Positions 25,527 to 35,987 of a stretch of DNA of 38,951 nt are shown here, piece after piece. The DNA is taken from contig JALTTZ010000005.1 of the NCBI GenBank assembly GCA_027047855.1, forward strand, positions 1 through 38,951. The letters are read 5' to 3'. Numbering within the stretch: position 1 is the stretch's first letter; every line of letters starts with the position of its first letter. A model generated the notes under the pieces. The model did no database searches, was not told the DNA's origin, and saw nothing but the letters and a program-made list of their open reading frames with translations. The position numbers and the translations under genes were made by a program. The stretch comes from Nitrososphaeria archaeon (GTDB lineage: Archaea; Thermoproteota; Nitrososphaeria; Geothermarchaeales; JDFR-13).

Positions 25527-26660
25527 TCATGACAAGAAAAGTTTCTTTATATATTCATCAGCAATCTCCTTAAGCCCTTCACTAAGATGCGATATTTTAC
25601 TAGACAATAAACCATATGTTAGTAGATATTTAGCTTCCTCGAGATTTAGACCCCTACTCATCAAATAAAACAATTGATCCTGACCGAAACTTGCTTCCTT
25701 AGCCTCGTGCCTAGCCTCTAGAACATTACCTGTATCTATCTCCAGCATGGGTGAGACATAACCTTTTCCTCCCTCACCCAGCAAGACCACTCCAGCTTCA
25801 TAAACTGTCTTGCTCCACTCTCCTGTTCGAGTTATCTTAGCCATTCCCCTAGCAACCCCGTAACCGTCCTCAAATATGACCCCCTGAGAAGAAAGGTGAC
25901 TCTCCCCACCTGGACCTTCATGAATAACACTGCTTACATAGTCTATCTTCCTGCCCCTATGAGAAACGAAAGCAGCTCCCGCCATAATCTTTGCCTTCTC
26001 ACCCAATATAAACAGATCATCTTGATGATGCATTAATCCACCCGACCCAATATAGCCGTAATTCAAGCTAGCATGGCTGTCCAATGCAAACCTGAATATA
26101 TTTATACTAGGTGTACCACTAGGGGGACTATTCAAAACGAGTAGATTAACCTTAGATCTTTTCCCTAAATATCCCTCAATAAACAATGTCTCTAATGCAT
26201 CATTCTCGTAATTAGTGGCATCAATTATGATATTCGCATTTATACGTTTCTCAACAATTAGGATAATATGTCTAGCATGAATAGATGAGGATCCTAGGCC
26301 ATCACCAATCTTAATTTCAGTATCACCAGCGTCCCTAATCTCAACAACCAAAGAATCCCTTAAACTAGCAAAATGACTGGCAATTACCTTAGACTCGTCT
26401 GGCCTAATTAACTTGCCAATAGGATAAATATCCTCATGAGCCGAATACTTCCATATACCAACCTTCTCAAAGTCAGACTTTACCATCAACCCAATACTCG
26501 TACATATCCCCGGGTTAACCAGATACTTATCAAACAATTTCCACTTAGTATAATACTTCACAGTCGGGGAATCCCCATACTTCTGATAATCAATTCTATT
26601 TAACGCATCCCTACCCTTGAACCGCAAAAGATCCAAAGCCTCACTAGCCAATTCCACCAA
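25527..26660 (-). CDS. sufD: Fe-S assembly protein SufD-like
   Basis: Beta-helix Suf text; VLEARHEAKEASFGQDQLFYLMSRGLNLEEAKYLL; downstream of sufB. Confidence 0.85.
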   Translation of the reverse strand: MVELASEALDLLRFKGRDALNRIDYQKYGDSPTVKYYTKWKLFDKYLVNPGICTSIGLMVKSDFEKVGIWKYSAHEDIYPIGKLIRPDESKVIASHFASLRDSLVVEIRDAGDTEIKIGDGLGSSSIHARHIILIVEKRINANIIIDATNYENDALETLFIEGYLGKRSKVNLLVLNSPPSGTPSINIFRFALDSHASLNYGYIGSGGLMHHQDDLFILGEKAKIMAGAAFVSHRGRKIDYVSSVIHEGPGGESHLSSQGVIFEDGYGVARGMAKITRTGEWSKTVYEAGVVLLGEGGKGYVSPMLEIDTGNVLEARHEAKEASFGQDQLFYLMSRGLNLEEAKYLLTYGLLSSKISHLSEGLKEIADEYIKKLFLS

Positions 26661-28092
26661 CCTCGCTAAACTCCAATTGAATAACCCTATTCAAAATGCT
26701 CACAAACTCAAGAGGAAGATCACTCAAAATCTCCTTTAACATACCGATAACGATCAAGCTCTTAGCCTCCCCCTCACTCAAACCTCTAGAAGATAGATAA
26801 AACAATTGATCCTCACTCAAACGCCCTGTCTTAGCCTCATGAGACACAGTCGCGGTGGGTTCCTCAATCTGATTATGTGGATATGTATACGCCATACTAG
26901 ATTCATCAAGAATGAGAGAATCACATTCAACGTTAGCAATACTATTATATGCACCCTTGTTAATCCTTACCAATCCTCTATAAATATTTATTCCACCATT
27001 ATTACTGATACTCTTAGATATAATTCTACTCGCTGTATTTGGAGCTGCATGGATAACCTTGGAACCGGTGTCCTTCAAATATGGGCCATTGGCAATGCCA
27101 ATAACAATATTGCTGGTCTTAGCACCCTCACCAGCTAAGATAGTACTGGGATAGGTATAAGTGATCTTGCTCCCTATACTCCCCTCTGTCCATTCAATAA
27201 TAGCGTTCTCCTTAGCTATTCCCCTCTTATTATTGAAATTGATTATATCCCTACTCCAATTCTGGAGAGTAGTAAACTTTATATGAGCATTTCTAGCCGC
27301 ATACAACTCGACCATACCATCATGAAAACTATATTTTTTCAACAGAGGAGCCGAACAGCCCTCAATAAAATGAACATAACTATCTTCATCAGCAACGACC
27401 AATGTATGCTCAAACTGACCCTCCAAGCTACCTCCTATAAAGAAAAACGCCTCTATAGGCTGCTCAATCTTAACCCCCTTAGGAACATATACAAACGCCC
27501 CACCACTCCAAAGAGCCACATGTAAAGCAGCAAATTTATGGTCAGATGGGGGGAAAATCCTCGCAAAATATCTCTTTAATAGGTCCGGATATTTCTGAAC
27601 CGCCTCCTCCATCGGAAGAATAATAACTCCCTTCTCCTCCAACTTCTCCTTCATCTTAGAATAAACAGTCTCACTTCCATAGACAGCCGTCAAACCAGAT
27701 AGAAACCTAGCCTCTATCTCGGGTATACCCAACTTCTCATAAGCCTTCCTAATCTCATCCGGAAGATCTGTCCACTCCTTAGTTAACTCAGCCCTAGGCT
27801 TTACATAAGCAGCTATCTCCTCCAGATCAATTTCTTCAATACCAGTCAACCACTTTGGAACAGGAAGCTTATTAAACAACTCTAGAGCTTTAAGTCTGAG
27901 CCTAAGCATCCACTCAGGCTCCTTCTTAACTTTAGATATCTCTTCTATAATGTCCCTACCAATTTTACCCCTAATCTCTATCTCCTTAGCATACTCCCAC
28001 TCCCAGCCATATAATTCATCGATAGAGGTATATCGCAGAAGCTCCTCAACATCCGCAGTCTTAACCGCTTCCGTCAACCTCGACCACCCCAT
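26644..28092 (-). CDS. sufB: Fe-S assembly scaffold SufB
   Basis: GGAFVYVPKGVKIEQPIEAFFFI, ECDSLILDESSMAYTYPHNQIEEPTATVSHEAKTGRLSEDQLFYLSSRGLSEGEAKSLIV. Likely start MGWSRLTEAV at 28092. Confidence 0.93.
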   Translation of the reverse strand: MGWSRLTEAVKTADVEELLRYTSIDELYGWEWEYAKEIEIRGKIGRDIIEEISKVKKEPEWMLRLRLKALELFNKLPVPKWLTGIEEIDLEEIAAYVKPRAELTKEWTDLPDEIRKAYEKLGIPEIEARFLSGLTAVYGSETVYSKMKEKLEEKGVIILPMEEAVQKYPDLLKRYFARIFPPSDHKFAALHVALWSGGAFVYVPKGVKIEQPIEAFFFIGGSLEGQFEHTLVVADEDSYVHFIEGCSAPLLKKYSFHDGMVELYAARNAHIKFTTLQNWSRDIINFNNKRGIAKENAIIEWTEGSIGSKITYTYPSTILAGEGAKTSNIVIGIANGPYLKDTGSKVIHAAPNTASRIISKSISNNGGINIYRGLVRINKGAYNSIANVECDSLILDESSMAYTYPHNQIEEPTATVSHEAKTGRLSEDQLFYLSSRGLSEGEAKSLIVIGMLKEILSDLPLEFVSILNRVIQLEFSEVGGIG

Positions 28093-28831
28093 ACTTACTA
28101 TAGCCCTCCCTGTCAATCAATTGGGCGAGCTCTGGTCCACCAGTCTCAACTATACGCCCATTAACTATCACACTTACTCTATCTGGCCTAACATAATTTA
28201 AGATCCTCGCATAATGAGTAACAAGCAAAACTCCCACACCTTCAGAAACCGCACTAGATATACTCTCAGCTATGACCTTAACACCATCTACATCCAAACC
28301 TGTATCAGGCTCATCCAGTAACATATACTTAGGCTTTAAATATAGGGCTTGGAATAACTCACTCCTTTTACGCTCACCACCACTAAAACCGACATTAACA
28401 TCTCTTCTAAGAAACTCGGCCTTCAAACCAATCCTCGCTGCCAACTGACGCATATCTCTAATCATTCTTACATCACTAATCTTAAGTAAGTCGGATTCTC
28501 CAGCCCTTTTATTCTTTGCAGCAATAAGAAGTGTAGATAACCTAACCCCCTCAACCTCAACAGGATGCTGGAAGGATATGAACAACCCCCTCAAACTCTT
28601 TTCTTCTGGCGGCAAAAAAGTAATATCTTCACCATCCAAGAAAATTTTTCCATTAAGAATTACATATCTAGGATGCCCCATTATACTATATAGCAAACTA
28701 GTTTTACCACTACCATTAGGTCCCATTATAGCATGAACTTCACCAGGAGCTACAGACAACGAAACATTATAAAGGACATTTTTTATCTTATCAGCCTTTA
28801 TCCCTACAGTCAAGTTCTTTACTTCCAACAT
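28061..28831 (-). CDS. sufC: Fe-S assembly ATPase SufC
   Basis: MLEVKNLTVGI, GPNGSGKTSLLYSIMGHP, FSGGERKRSELFQALYLKPKYMLLDEPDTGLDVDGVKVIAE. Start trimmed to 28831. Confidence 0.93.
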   Translation of the reverse strand: MLEVKNLTVGIKADKIKNVLYNVSLSVAPGEVHAIMGPNGSGKTSLLYSIMGHPRYVILNGKIFLDGEDITFLPPEEKSLRGLFISFQHPVEVEGVRLSTLLIAAKNKRAGESDLLKISDVRMIRDMRQLAARIGLKAEFLRRDVNVGFSGGERKRSELFQALYLKPKYMLLDEPDTGLDVDGVKVIAESISSAVSEGVGVLLVTHYARILNYVRPDRVSVIVNGRIVETGGPELAQLIDREGYSKYGVVEVDGSG

Positions 28832-28845
28832 GTTTTCGCCCCTTA

Positions 28846-28858
28846 ATAACACTGTTAT
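28846..28858. promoter_or_regulatory. Palindrome ATAACACTGTTAT upstream of sufC
   Basis: Perfect 5+3+5 palindrome 15 bp upstream of the sufC ATG; its reverse complement is identical to 38233-38245. Confidence 0.55.
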
Positions 28859-28925
28859 ATAATCTAATAACCCTTGGCATATATAAATATAATTAAGGGA
28901 TTGACCCCCCATATGTATATATAGC

Positions 28926-29168
28926 CTATATTATCCTGATCCTAACTATATACTCGTCATCACTCACTTTCTTACTCTCTATTACCTCGTAACCGTAGTC
29001 CTCCCCCATCTCTTTAAGGGCCTCCCAAACATCCTCCTTACCCACAACAACCTCCAACTCCTCACCTATATCCGCATTAGCAATAATATGGATCTGGAAT
29101 GTCTCCAGCTTCGTTTTGCTACACTCCATATCCTTAATGTTCCTAAGATCAATCCTCCTCATACTCAT
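28926..29168 (-). CDS. TusA/SirA-like small protein (80 aa) adjacent to sufCBD
   Basis: RRIDLRNIKDMECSKTKLETFQIHIIANADIGEELEVVVGKEDVWEALKEMGEDYGYEVIESKKVSDDEYIVRIRI has TusA-like layout with a single Cys but no CPxP. Confidence 0.55.
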   Translation of the reverse strand: MSMRRIDLRNIKDMECSKTKLETFQIHIIANADIGEELEVVVGKEDVWEALKEMGEDYGYEVIESKKVSDDEYIVRIRII

Positions 29169-29203
29169 ATCACTATATAGTTAGTACTAATTAATATAAT
29201 TTT

Positions 29204-29216
29204 ATAACTGTGTTAT
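29204..29216. promoter_or_regulatory. Palindrome ATAACTGTGTTAT in the TusA-like/nucleoside phosphorylase divergent region
   Basis: 5+3+5 palindrome, one spacer mismatch to the copy at 38233-38245. Confidence 0.5.
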
Positions 29217-29262
29217 ATCTTAAAACCACATATACAGAGGACAAGTAATTATAATATTTACC

Positions 29263-30135
29263 ATGAAGAAGTTTTATGAAGGCTTAATATTTAGATGGCA
29301 AGATGGAGAGGCATATCACTTAGAAATAGATGAGGAGGATATTACAACCTATGTCATAAACGCAGGTTCCCCAAAAAGAATAGAGATACTATCCACATTA
29401 TTGAAAGACCCACGTATACATATTCCAAGAAGAGGGTTGAAATGGGTCCGCGGATACTACAATGACATTGAGATCCTGGGCTTCACAAGCGGAATGGGTG
29501 TTGGAAGCATGGGAATAACCCTAATGGAAATTATGACTCTCGGGCTTAATAAAAACGAAAAAGTCCACATAATAAGAGTCGGTACATCCGGTGCCTTCCA
29601 ACCTTATATACCACCCTTTTCACTGATAATCCCTACTGCAGTGGTGAGAGACGAGTCCGTCTCAGACAAAGTAATTTACAAAGAATACCCCGCCGACATG
29701 GATCCCCTAGTATATTTATCACTTTTTAAGACAGCAGTTACCTGGGGGTACAAACCGGGAGAAAACCTCTTCATAGGAAAGACACACTCAAAAGATGACC
29801 TTTACTTTTATGAAGGTTTCCATAATAGCCCGATTGGGGATGAACATAGAGTTAGATTCCAAGCATTTAAAGAGATGGGCGTACTAGCCACCGAGATGGA
29901 AGCAAGTTTGTTGCCCATCTATAGAGATTATTTTAATTTACTAGCGAAAAAGAAAGGATTCAAAACGAAATTCTATGTAGGTGGTCTCTTTACAACATTA
30001 AAGTCGCCCATGAATAAAAAGCAATTAACCCAGATTGAAAAGAAAATACTAAAGTTGACATTAGAATCTATGGTGATAATCGACAAGTTCTGGAAAGGCC
30101 AAGAATCCTTAGACGAGGCACTAAGGAGCATATAA
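29263..30135 (+). CDS. Nucleoside phosphorylase (uridine phosphorylase-like)
   Basis: INAGSPKRIEILSTLL, GFTSGMGVGSMGITLMEIM, IIRVGTSGAFQ, ATEMEASLL. Confidence 0.87.
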   Translation: MKKFYEGLIFRWQDGEAYHLEIDEEDITTYVINAGSPKRIEILSTLLKDPRIHIPRRGLKWVRGYYNDIEILGFTSGMGVGSMGITLMEIMTLGLNKNEKVHIIRVGTSGAFQPYIPPFSLIIPTAVVRDESVSDKVIYKEYPADMDPLVYLSLFKTAVTWGYKPGENLFIGKTHSKDDLYFYEGFHNSPIGDEHRVRFQAFKEMGVLATEMEASLLPIYRDYFNLLAKKKGFKTKFYVGGLFTTLKSPMNKKQLTQIEKKILKLTLESMVIIDKFWKGQESLDEALRSI

Positions 30136-30140
30136 TAAAA

Positions 30141-31397
30141 TCATTTTTTAATTATCTCAAACTCATCAAATACCTCCCCTGTCACTGTATCCACAGCTTT
30201 GAAAACAACGCGATCCCCCGAAACTTCAACTACTCCTATGCAATATCTTGCCTCTCTATACACCGACCATTCTGGCGCTGGCTCTACAAAATTCTTGTAG
30301 AGTCCCCCACCGGCCCCACCTACCACTATATATATTGTCCCGCTAGGTGAGACATACGTCGACACATTTCTAGATACTACAACCCCATTCTTAAGCGGAT
30401 AAGTTCGCTCATAGTTATGTTCATGCCCCGCGAAAACTAAGTCAACCCCATATTTATCAAACAATTCTAATAGAGGTTTTGCAGCCGGACTAGAACCATG
30501 AGAAATTCCGGAGCTATAAGGAGGATAATGAAGGAATACAAACACCCACTTAAGTTTCAGAACTTCCTTCGCATAATACAGAGATTCGTTTATCCACCCG
30601 TAAAAATTATTATCGAGTTTAGCATCATCATGAGGCCCGAGATTGATAAACAAGAAAAACGAGTTGGACCATACAAACCAATAGTTATAACTTGGCTCAG
30701 CTGATGGGAAATAGATATTCATATCACTTAAATCTCCTGCACCATCATATTCATGATTACCTACTGTAACCAAATACGGCCTAGTAGCCGCCAAAGGCTC
30801 AATTATCCTCAACCATCTCACCCAAATATCAACCTTACTACCTCCATAAGACAAGTCTCCAACATGAATATTGAACATCGGGTCAAAGTTTAGTGCGCTA
30901 TCCACAGCCATCCTTGAATATTTATTTATACCTTGATCTCCATATACCGTAAATACTAAAGTATCATTCTCTACAAGAGATTTGAAGAAATAGTAATTAC
31001 TCATCGCTAGCTCGGGATCGCCGACTCGATACTTGTATATTAATCCCGGAGTAAGATTTGACACAGTCACCATATGCCAATATAGGTTTTTATACTCTAT
31101 CTGCACTCCACTTATCATCGTCTCAGAACCATTGGGGTATCTAAACTGAACCACGCTCAAATTAGTGGGCGATTGCGTGATCCACATAAAAGCATATGTT
31201 AAAGGAGAGAACTTGACCAGAGTGATGTGTATGCCAACTGGTGTATAGTTATAATCTAATACATTAGATCCTCCCCCCACATGATTATCTCCTGGTTCAG
31301 TTATAGTCCCCTGACTAGAGTAAAAATTTTGATATAACAAAATGCCGGCAAAACCGACTATGACCACCAGCAGGACGACTACAATATATTTTTTCAT
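30141..31397 (-). CDS. Secreted/membrane-anchored purple acid phosphatase-like metallophosphoesterase
   Basis: N-terminal TM anchor; YGDQGINKYS, HVGDLSYGG, VGNHEYDGAGD, VFLHYPPYSSG, AGHEHNYERTYPL. Confidence 0.9.
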   Translation of the reverse strand: MKKYIVVVLLVVIVGFAGILLYQNFYSSQGTITEPGDNHVGGGSNVLDYNYTPVGIHITLVKFSPLTYAFMWITQSPTNLSVVQFRYPNGSETMISGVQIEYKNLYWHMVTVSNLTPGLIYKYRVGDPELAMSNYYFFKSLVENDTLVFTVYGDQGINKYSRMAVDSALNFDPMFNIHVGDLSYGGSKVDIWVRWLRIIEPLAATRPYLVTVGNHEYDGAGDLSDMNIYFPSAEPSYNYWFVWSNSFFLFINLGPHDDAKLDNNFYGWINESLYYAKEVLKLKWVFVFLHYPPYSSGISHGSSPAAKPLLELFDKYGVDLVFAGHEHNYERTYPLKNGVVVSRNVSTYVSPSGTIYIVVGGAGGGLYKNFVEPAPEWSVYREARYCIGVVEVSGDRVVFKAVDTVTGEVFDEFEIIKK

Positions 31398-31601
31398 AAA
31401 ATCATCAAAAAGGGAGAGCTAATATAAATATTTGCTAAAAACATGGTTCAAAAATTCTATTGATAATTATTAGGATTTATATTTTGGACAAACAATCTGT
31501 TTAATAGACAAAATTAATCCGAAGATACTTTTATTAAAATATCAATCTCGATCCTTAACCACTCAATTATATTGATTCACAAAACCTAGAGGTGTTGAAG
31601 A

Positions 31602-32681
31602 ATGGTAAGGGTAAAATTGGAAAACCTAAGTAAATATTTTGGAGAAGTAAAAGCAGTAGATAATTTAAACCTAGAGATAAAAGATGGAGAATTTATCTCC
31701 CTACTGGGCCCTAGTGGTTGTGGAAAGACTACAACACTACTGATGGTAGCTGGTATATACAAACCCACGAAGGGATATATTTACTTCGATGACAAAATAA
31801 TGAATGATATAGAGCCGAAGGATAGAAATGTAGGCATGGTCTTCCAGAGCTATGCCCTCTACCCCCACATGAGCGTATTCGACAATATAGCCTTCCCCCT
31901 CAAATTAAAAAAAGTTCCCAAAAATGAAATCAGAAACAGAGTAGTAAGAGTGGCACGAATGTTGGGTATTTACGAGCTATTAGATAGGAAACCTGCGCAA
32001 CTAAGCGGCGGCCAGCAACAAAGGGTCGCACTAGCCAGAGCACTAGTTAAAGAACCAGATATATTCTTAATGGACGAGCCCTTATCAAACTTGGATGCAA
32101 AGTTGAGAATACAAATGAGAGCAGAACTCAAACATCTACAAAAAGAACTAGGAGTAACAACTATATATGTAACTCACGATCAAGTCGAGGCAATGACGAT
32201 GTCAGACAGAATAGCTGTCCTCAATAAAGGCAAACTCCAACAATACGGAACCCCCGACGAACTATATACAAAACCCGCCAACACATTCGTAGCTGGATTC
32301 ATTGGAAGCATACCAATCAATTTTATCGAAGGAACAATCAGAAGACAAAATGGTGACCTAATACTGGATGGAATAGACTATGTATTCAAGATACCAAAAG
32401 AGTACATGGGGATTCTAGACTATGTCGAAGAGGGTGAAGACATAATTCTAGGAGTAAGACCAGAGCACATCCACATCAAGAAAGGGGCATATAAAGGTAA
32501 GGTATATGTAGTAGAGCCTCTGGGCAGAGACAAGATAGTGCATATCGATATAGGTGCAGGCATAATAAGGGCCTTGGTATCGGGAGAAGAAGAGGTAAAC
32601 GAAGGCCAAATAATAAAATTCGACTTCGACAAAACACGTTTACATTTCTTCGATAAAAAGAGTGGAAAGGCTATACTGTAA
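31602..32681 (+). CDS. Sugar-type ABC transporter ATPase (MalK/UgpC family)
   Basis: GPSGCGKTTTLLMVAGIYKPTKG, LSGGQQQRVALARALVKEPDIFLMDEPLSNLDAKLR, ILGVRPEHI. Confidence 0.93.
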   Translation: MVRVKLENLSKYFGEVKAVDNLNLEIKDGEFISLLGPSGCGKTTTLLMVAGIYKPTKGYIYFDDKIMNDIEPKDRNVGMVFQSYALYPHMSVFDNIAFPLKLKKVPKNEIRNRVVRVARMLGIYELLDRKPAQLSGGQQQRVALARALVKEPDIFLMDEPLSNLDAKLRIQMRAELKHLQKELGVTTIYVTHDQVEAMTMSDRIAVLNKGKLQQYGTPDELYTKPANTFVAGFIGSIPINFIEGTIRRQNGDLILDGIDYVFKIPKEYMGILDYVEEGEDIILGVRPEHIHIKKGAYKGKVYVVEPLGRDKIVHIDIGAGIIRALVSGEEEVNEGQIIKFDFDKTRLHFFDKKSGKAIL

Positions 32682-32685
32682 AGGT

Positions 32686-33531
32686 TTACATACCACCTTT
32701 CGCCGCTATCTGAATCCTCAATAAGTACTTCTGAGCAAATAGGAAGAACAGAATCACTGGAATCATATATATTATAGCCACTGTAGCTGTTACACCAGGA
32801 TTAATATAGGAATACTCACCCGATGTCAAGGCATAAACCAACATACTTAGAGTCCAGTAATCCTGCGAAGCAATGAAAGTCAAAACATAAATAAACTCAC
32901 TCCACCCTGACAGGAAACCAAATATAAGAACAGCCATCAAACCATTACGTACGTTTGGCAGAATAATTCTCCACCAAGCACCTAATCTAGTTGTTCCATC
33001 GACAAGAGCACTCATTTCTATATCCCATGGAACTGAATCGAAGAACCCTTTCATAATCCATATACCCAAAGGTAGATCCAAAGCAACCTTAACTATTATA
33101 ACACCGATGAGAGTATTGTATAACTTTAAGGTATTAAGAACATAAAAGAGAGCAATAAGTAAGGTTATGCCAGGGAAAGCATGTAGAATGATGGTAAGCG
33201 TAAGTAGTTTTGACCTCCCCCAAAACTTGTATCTAGATAGTGCATACCCAGCCAGTGAAGACAGAACAACCTCAAGGGCGGCTATTAATACAGCTAACAA
33301 AAATGTGTTAGATAAAACTAGATATAGATTCGGATAAAAACTGGAGGTAGTTCCCGGTATAATTATATCACCAGTCTTTAGAAACTCCCAATTAACAAGA
33401 GTAATATCAACTGGTATTAATCCTATCAATTTAGTAGAAATACTCTGTAAAAACAGCAGTGCATATAGCAAGATTACCGGCATAGTTATTATTACCAAAA
33501 ATATATAAGTAAGCACTCTACCTATCTTCAC
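32686..33531 (-). CDS. Sugar ABC transporter permease (MalG family)
   Basis: SSLAGYALSRYKFWGRSKLL, SALVDGTTRLGAWWRIILPNVRNGLMAVLIFGFLSGWSEFIY. Confidence 0.9.
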   Translation of the reverse strand: MKIGRVLTYIFLVIITMPVILLYALLFLQSISTKLIGLIPVDITLVNWEFLKTGDIIIPGTTSSFYPNLYLVLSNTFLLAVLIAALEVVLSSLAGYALSRYKFWGRSKLLTLTIILHAFPGITLLIALFYVLNTLKLYNTLIGVIIVKVALDLPLGIWIMKGFFDSVPWDIEMSALVDGTTRLGAWWRIILPNVRNGLMAVLIFGFLSGWSEFIYVLTFIASQDYWTLSMLVYALTSGEYSYINPGVTATVAIIYMIPVILFFLFAQKYLLRIQIAAKGGM

Positions 33532-33532
33532 A

Positions 33533-34468
33533 TCAACCCACCTCTATCTTGGGTTCAGTCATAAGCTCACCGAATCTAAACATCTTGAGGTAAATAATGC
33601 TCATAATAATCCCTATAATTACAAGAACCGTCGCCAAAGCAGCCCCATAGCCAAATTTAACAATACCACCATATTGAGCAAAAGCTAGATGATAAGAATA
33701 CAATGCCCATACCTCAGTTGTATACAAACCAGGTCCGCCATTAGTCACTAGCAAGATATACTCATAGCTAGTAAATAGAGAGAGAGTTTGATAAGCAGTG
33801 ACAAATAAAAGAGGCCATTTAATCAATGGTAATTCAACATGCCTAATTATCTGTAATGTTGAGGCTCCATCGACCTTAGCTGCCCTTATGTAATCTTCCG
33901 GGATACTCTTAAGAGCCGCAGTAAAGATTATCATACCAAAACTAGTTCCGACAAATCCATTAACTAGAATGACTAGCAACCAGGGATAGTTTAGTCTCCA
34001 ATCAACCGGATTTAGACCGAATAAACTACAAATCCAATTAAACAGACTCGATTCTTCTCCCCTACTAGCCCATAACCAAAGTAAAGCGTAGACTGTCGAT
34101 GGAGTTATACGTGGAAGCAGCCAAATAGCTCTAAATATGGAGCCAACAGACTCACTAATATGAGTAGTGGCAATAGATATAACCAAAGCCAAACCTACAT
34201 TAAATAACGTGAGAGTCGAAAATACATAGAAAAATGTATTTGTCAATATTTTATATGCCCACCTATCGCTAAATATCTTAAAGTAGTTTTCAAGCCCAAC
34301 CCAATCCCATTTAAATGAGTAATCCATGCTAGTCAAACCAATCAAGAATGTCAATACAACTGGTAAAAGAAAGAACACAGCAATAAACACTATACTAGGT
34401 ACTAGAAAAACCAGTAAATACCCTTTAGTAATTTTATTAAATATCCCTGATCTAGATTTGATATCCAT
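33533..34468 (-). CDS. Sugar ABC transporter permease (MalF family)
   Basis: RAAKVDGASTLQIIRHVELPLIKWPLLFVTAYQTL; six-TM-like; precedes the MalG-like gene. Confidence 0.9.
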   Translation of the reverse strand: MDIKSRSGIFNKITKGYLLVFLVPSIVFIAVFFLLPVVLTFLIGLTSMDYSFKWDWVGLENYFKIFSDRWAYKILTNTFFYVFSTLTLFNVGLALVISIATTHISESVGSIFRAIWLLPRITPSTVYALLWLWASRGEESSLFNWICSLFGLNPVDWRLNYPWLLVILVNGFVGTSFGMIIFTAALKSIPEDYIRAAKVDGASTLQIIRHVELPLIKWPLLFVTAYQTLSLFTSYEYILLVTNGGPGLYTTEVWALYSYHLAFAQYGGIVKFGYGAALATVLVIIGIIMSIIYLKMFRFGELMTEPKIEVG

Positions 34469-34505
34469 ATAATGTCACCCTAATAAAAAGTAGAAGAGGG
34501 AAAAA

Positions 34506-35987
34506 TTACTCGAAAATAACTGCCTCACCAAGTTCACTCTGTATCTGGCTCTTCAGCTCATTGAAAGCATCGTCCGGAGTCAAGTCCCCAGTCTCAACAG
34601 CTCTGAGAATATTGAATACTATTCTGCTATAATCACCCCACTTCGGATGATTAGGTATAAATGTCGTATAGTCCAACATGTATGCAACATCATGTAGGAA
34701 TGGATCCTGTGTATAGCGTGAATCACTTATCTGACTGTATAGTATTGCCAAGTGTGAGCTCTGAACCGAGTGATAGCTATTCAAGTGGGGATCTGTAGCT
34801 AGGGTTATGAGCAGGAAAGCCACATCGGCGACACCCCGGTCCTTAGCCAGCTTTGTTATAGTATAAACCAACGGGTGACTTAGGGTTACTGGCTTCTTAC
34901 CTGGCTCACCAGCCGGATGCAAAGCATAACCAATATTACTATTAAATTCTTCCTCGGTTAGTAATCCTTTCTGAATCCACTCACCCTTATGCCAAGTACC
35001 TCCACTTAGGAATAGCGCTCTACCTTCAGTAAACGGTAGGTGGAAATCGTTGTCCCAGTCACCACTAAACTGATTAGGACTAATCACACCGTACTGATAC
35101 ACAGCATCGTAGAACCACTGAAGAGTCTTTCTCCATGCATCCTCAGTGAATACCATCTTGGCTGCATTGGGGTCCCACAATCTACCTCCGAAGGCCAGGT
35201 AAAACTGGAAATAGTCGTATCCCTCTTTCACCCTGTGCAATATACCTCTCTCGACAAGACCTTGGTCCTTGGCCTGCTTAGCCAACTCTAACAGGTCATA
35301 AAGTGTGAACTCTCCCCGCATAATCTTCTTTGGCAACTCTTCTATCTCTGCCTCGGACCACCCAAGGGCCCTAAGAACATCCTTCCTAAAGTACAAAGGC
35401 CTCGCCTCAGTATCCTGCGGTATACCCCAAATCTTGCCTTTATATCTTACCGCATCCCATAGTGTGCTGATTACGTCATAGTACACCACATCCCAGTATT
35501 GGTTAATGTAATCATCTAATGAAATTATGTAATTGTTCTCAGCCAGAAAACCAATATCCTCATGCCCTGTTAGGTATATGTCAGGCGCCTCCCCCGCCTG
35601 GTAAGCCAAGTAGAAATTGTTTTTGTATTCACCCCACTCCACAGGCCTTACGAAGAACTCACCCTCAACCTTCACTGTCACATTAGCTCCGAGGGTCTTT
35701 AGCATTGAATTAAGTATATCGGCGGCTATTTGGATGTTCTTGAGCCGGTACTCGGATGGTGGGTCTGGGCCTATAGTCCAGACTTTAACAGTTATCTCAC
35801 CCGGCTTCAAAGCCTCCAACAATTCCTGAACCTTTGCCTTCAATTGATCTCTCTCTTGAATAATTGCTTGCACATCCTCCGTAGTCCCCGGCCCTCTAGG
35901 TATCGCAAAGTACCCTATTAGGGCACCGATAATCAGCCCTATAACTAAGAAGACTATGGTTGTTAGCGATACCTGACCTCCCCTCAT
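34506..35987 (-). CDS. Extracellular solute (sugar)-binding protein
   Basis: N-terminal TM/signal followed by coiled linker; VWTIGPDPP..., YQAGEAPDIYLTGHEDIGFL, GKIWGIPQDTEARPLYFRKDVL, FTEGRALFLSGGTWHKGEW. Confidence 0.9.
   Translation of the reverse strand: MRGGQVSLTTIVFLVIGLIIGALIGYFAIPRGPGTTEDVQAIIQERDQLKAKVQELLEALKPGEITVKVWTIGPDPPSEYRLKNIQIAADILNSMLKTLGANVTVKVEGEFFVRPVEWGEYKNNFYLAYQAGEAPDIYLTGHEDIGFLAENNYIISLDDYINQYWDVVYYDVISTLWDAVRYKGKIWGIPQDTEARPLYFRKDVLRALGWSEAEIEELPKKIMRGEFTLYDLLELAKQAKDQGLVERGILHRVKEGYDYFQFYLAFGGRLWDPNAAKMVFTEDAWRKTLQWFYDAVYQYGVISPNQFSGDWDNDFHLPFTEGRALFLSGGTWHKGEWIQKGLLTEEEFNSNIGYALHPAGEPGKKPVTLSHPLVYTITKLAKDRGVADVAFLLITLATDPHLNSYHSVQSSHLAILYSQISDSRYTQDPFLHDVAYMLDYTTFIPNHPKWGDYSRIVFNILRAVETGDLTPDDAFNELKSQIQSELGEAVIFE

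Noticed and set aside
31480-31520. GGACAAACAATCTGTTTAATAGACAAA near the MalK-like promoter, compared with GTGGACAATTT near 36063 as a shared sugar operator
   Set aside because: Only a short GGACAA core is shared and the symmetry is poor; not above AT-rich background by eye.
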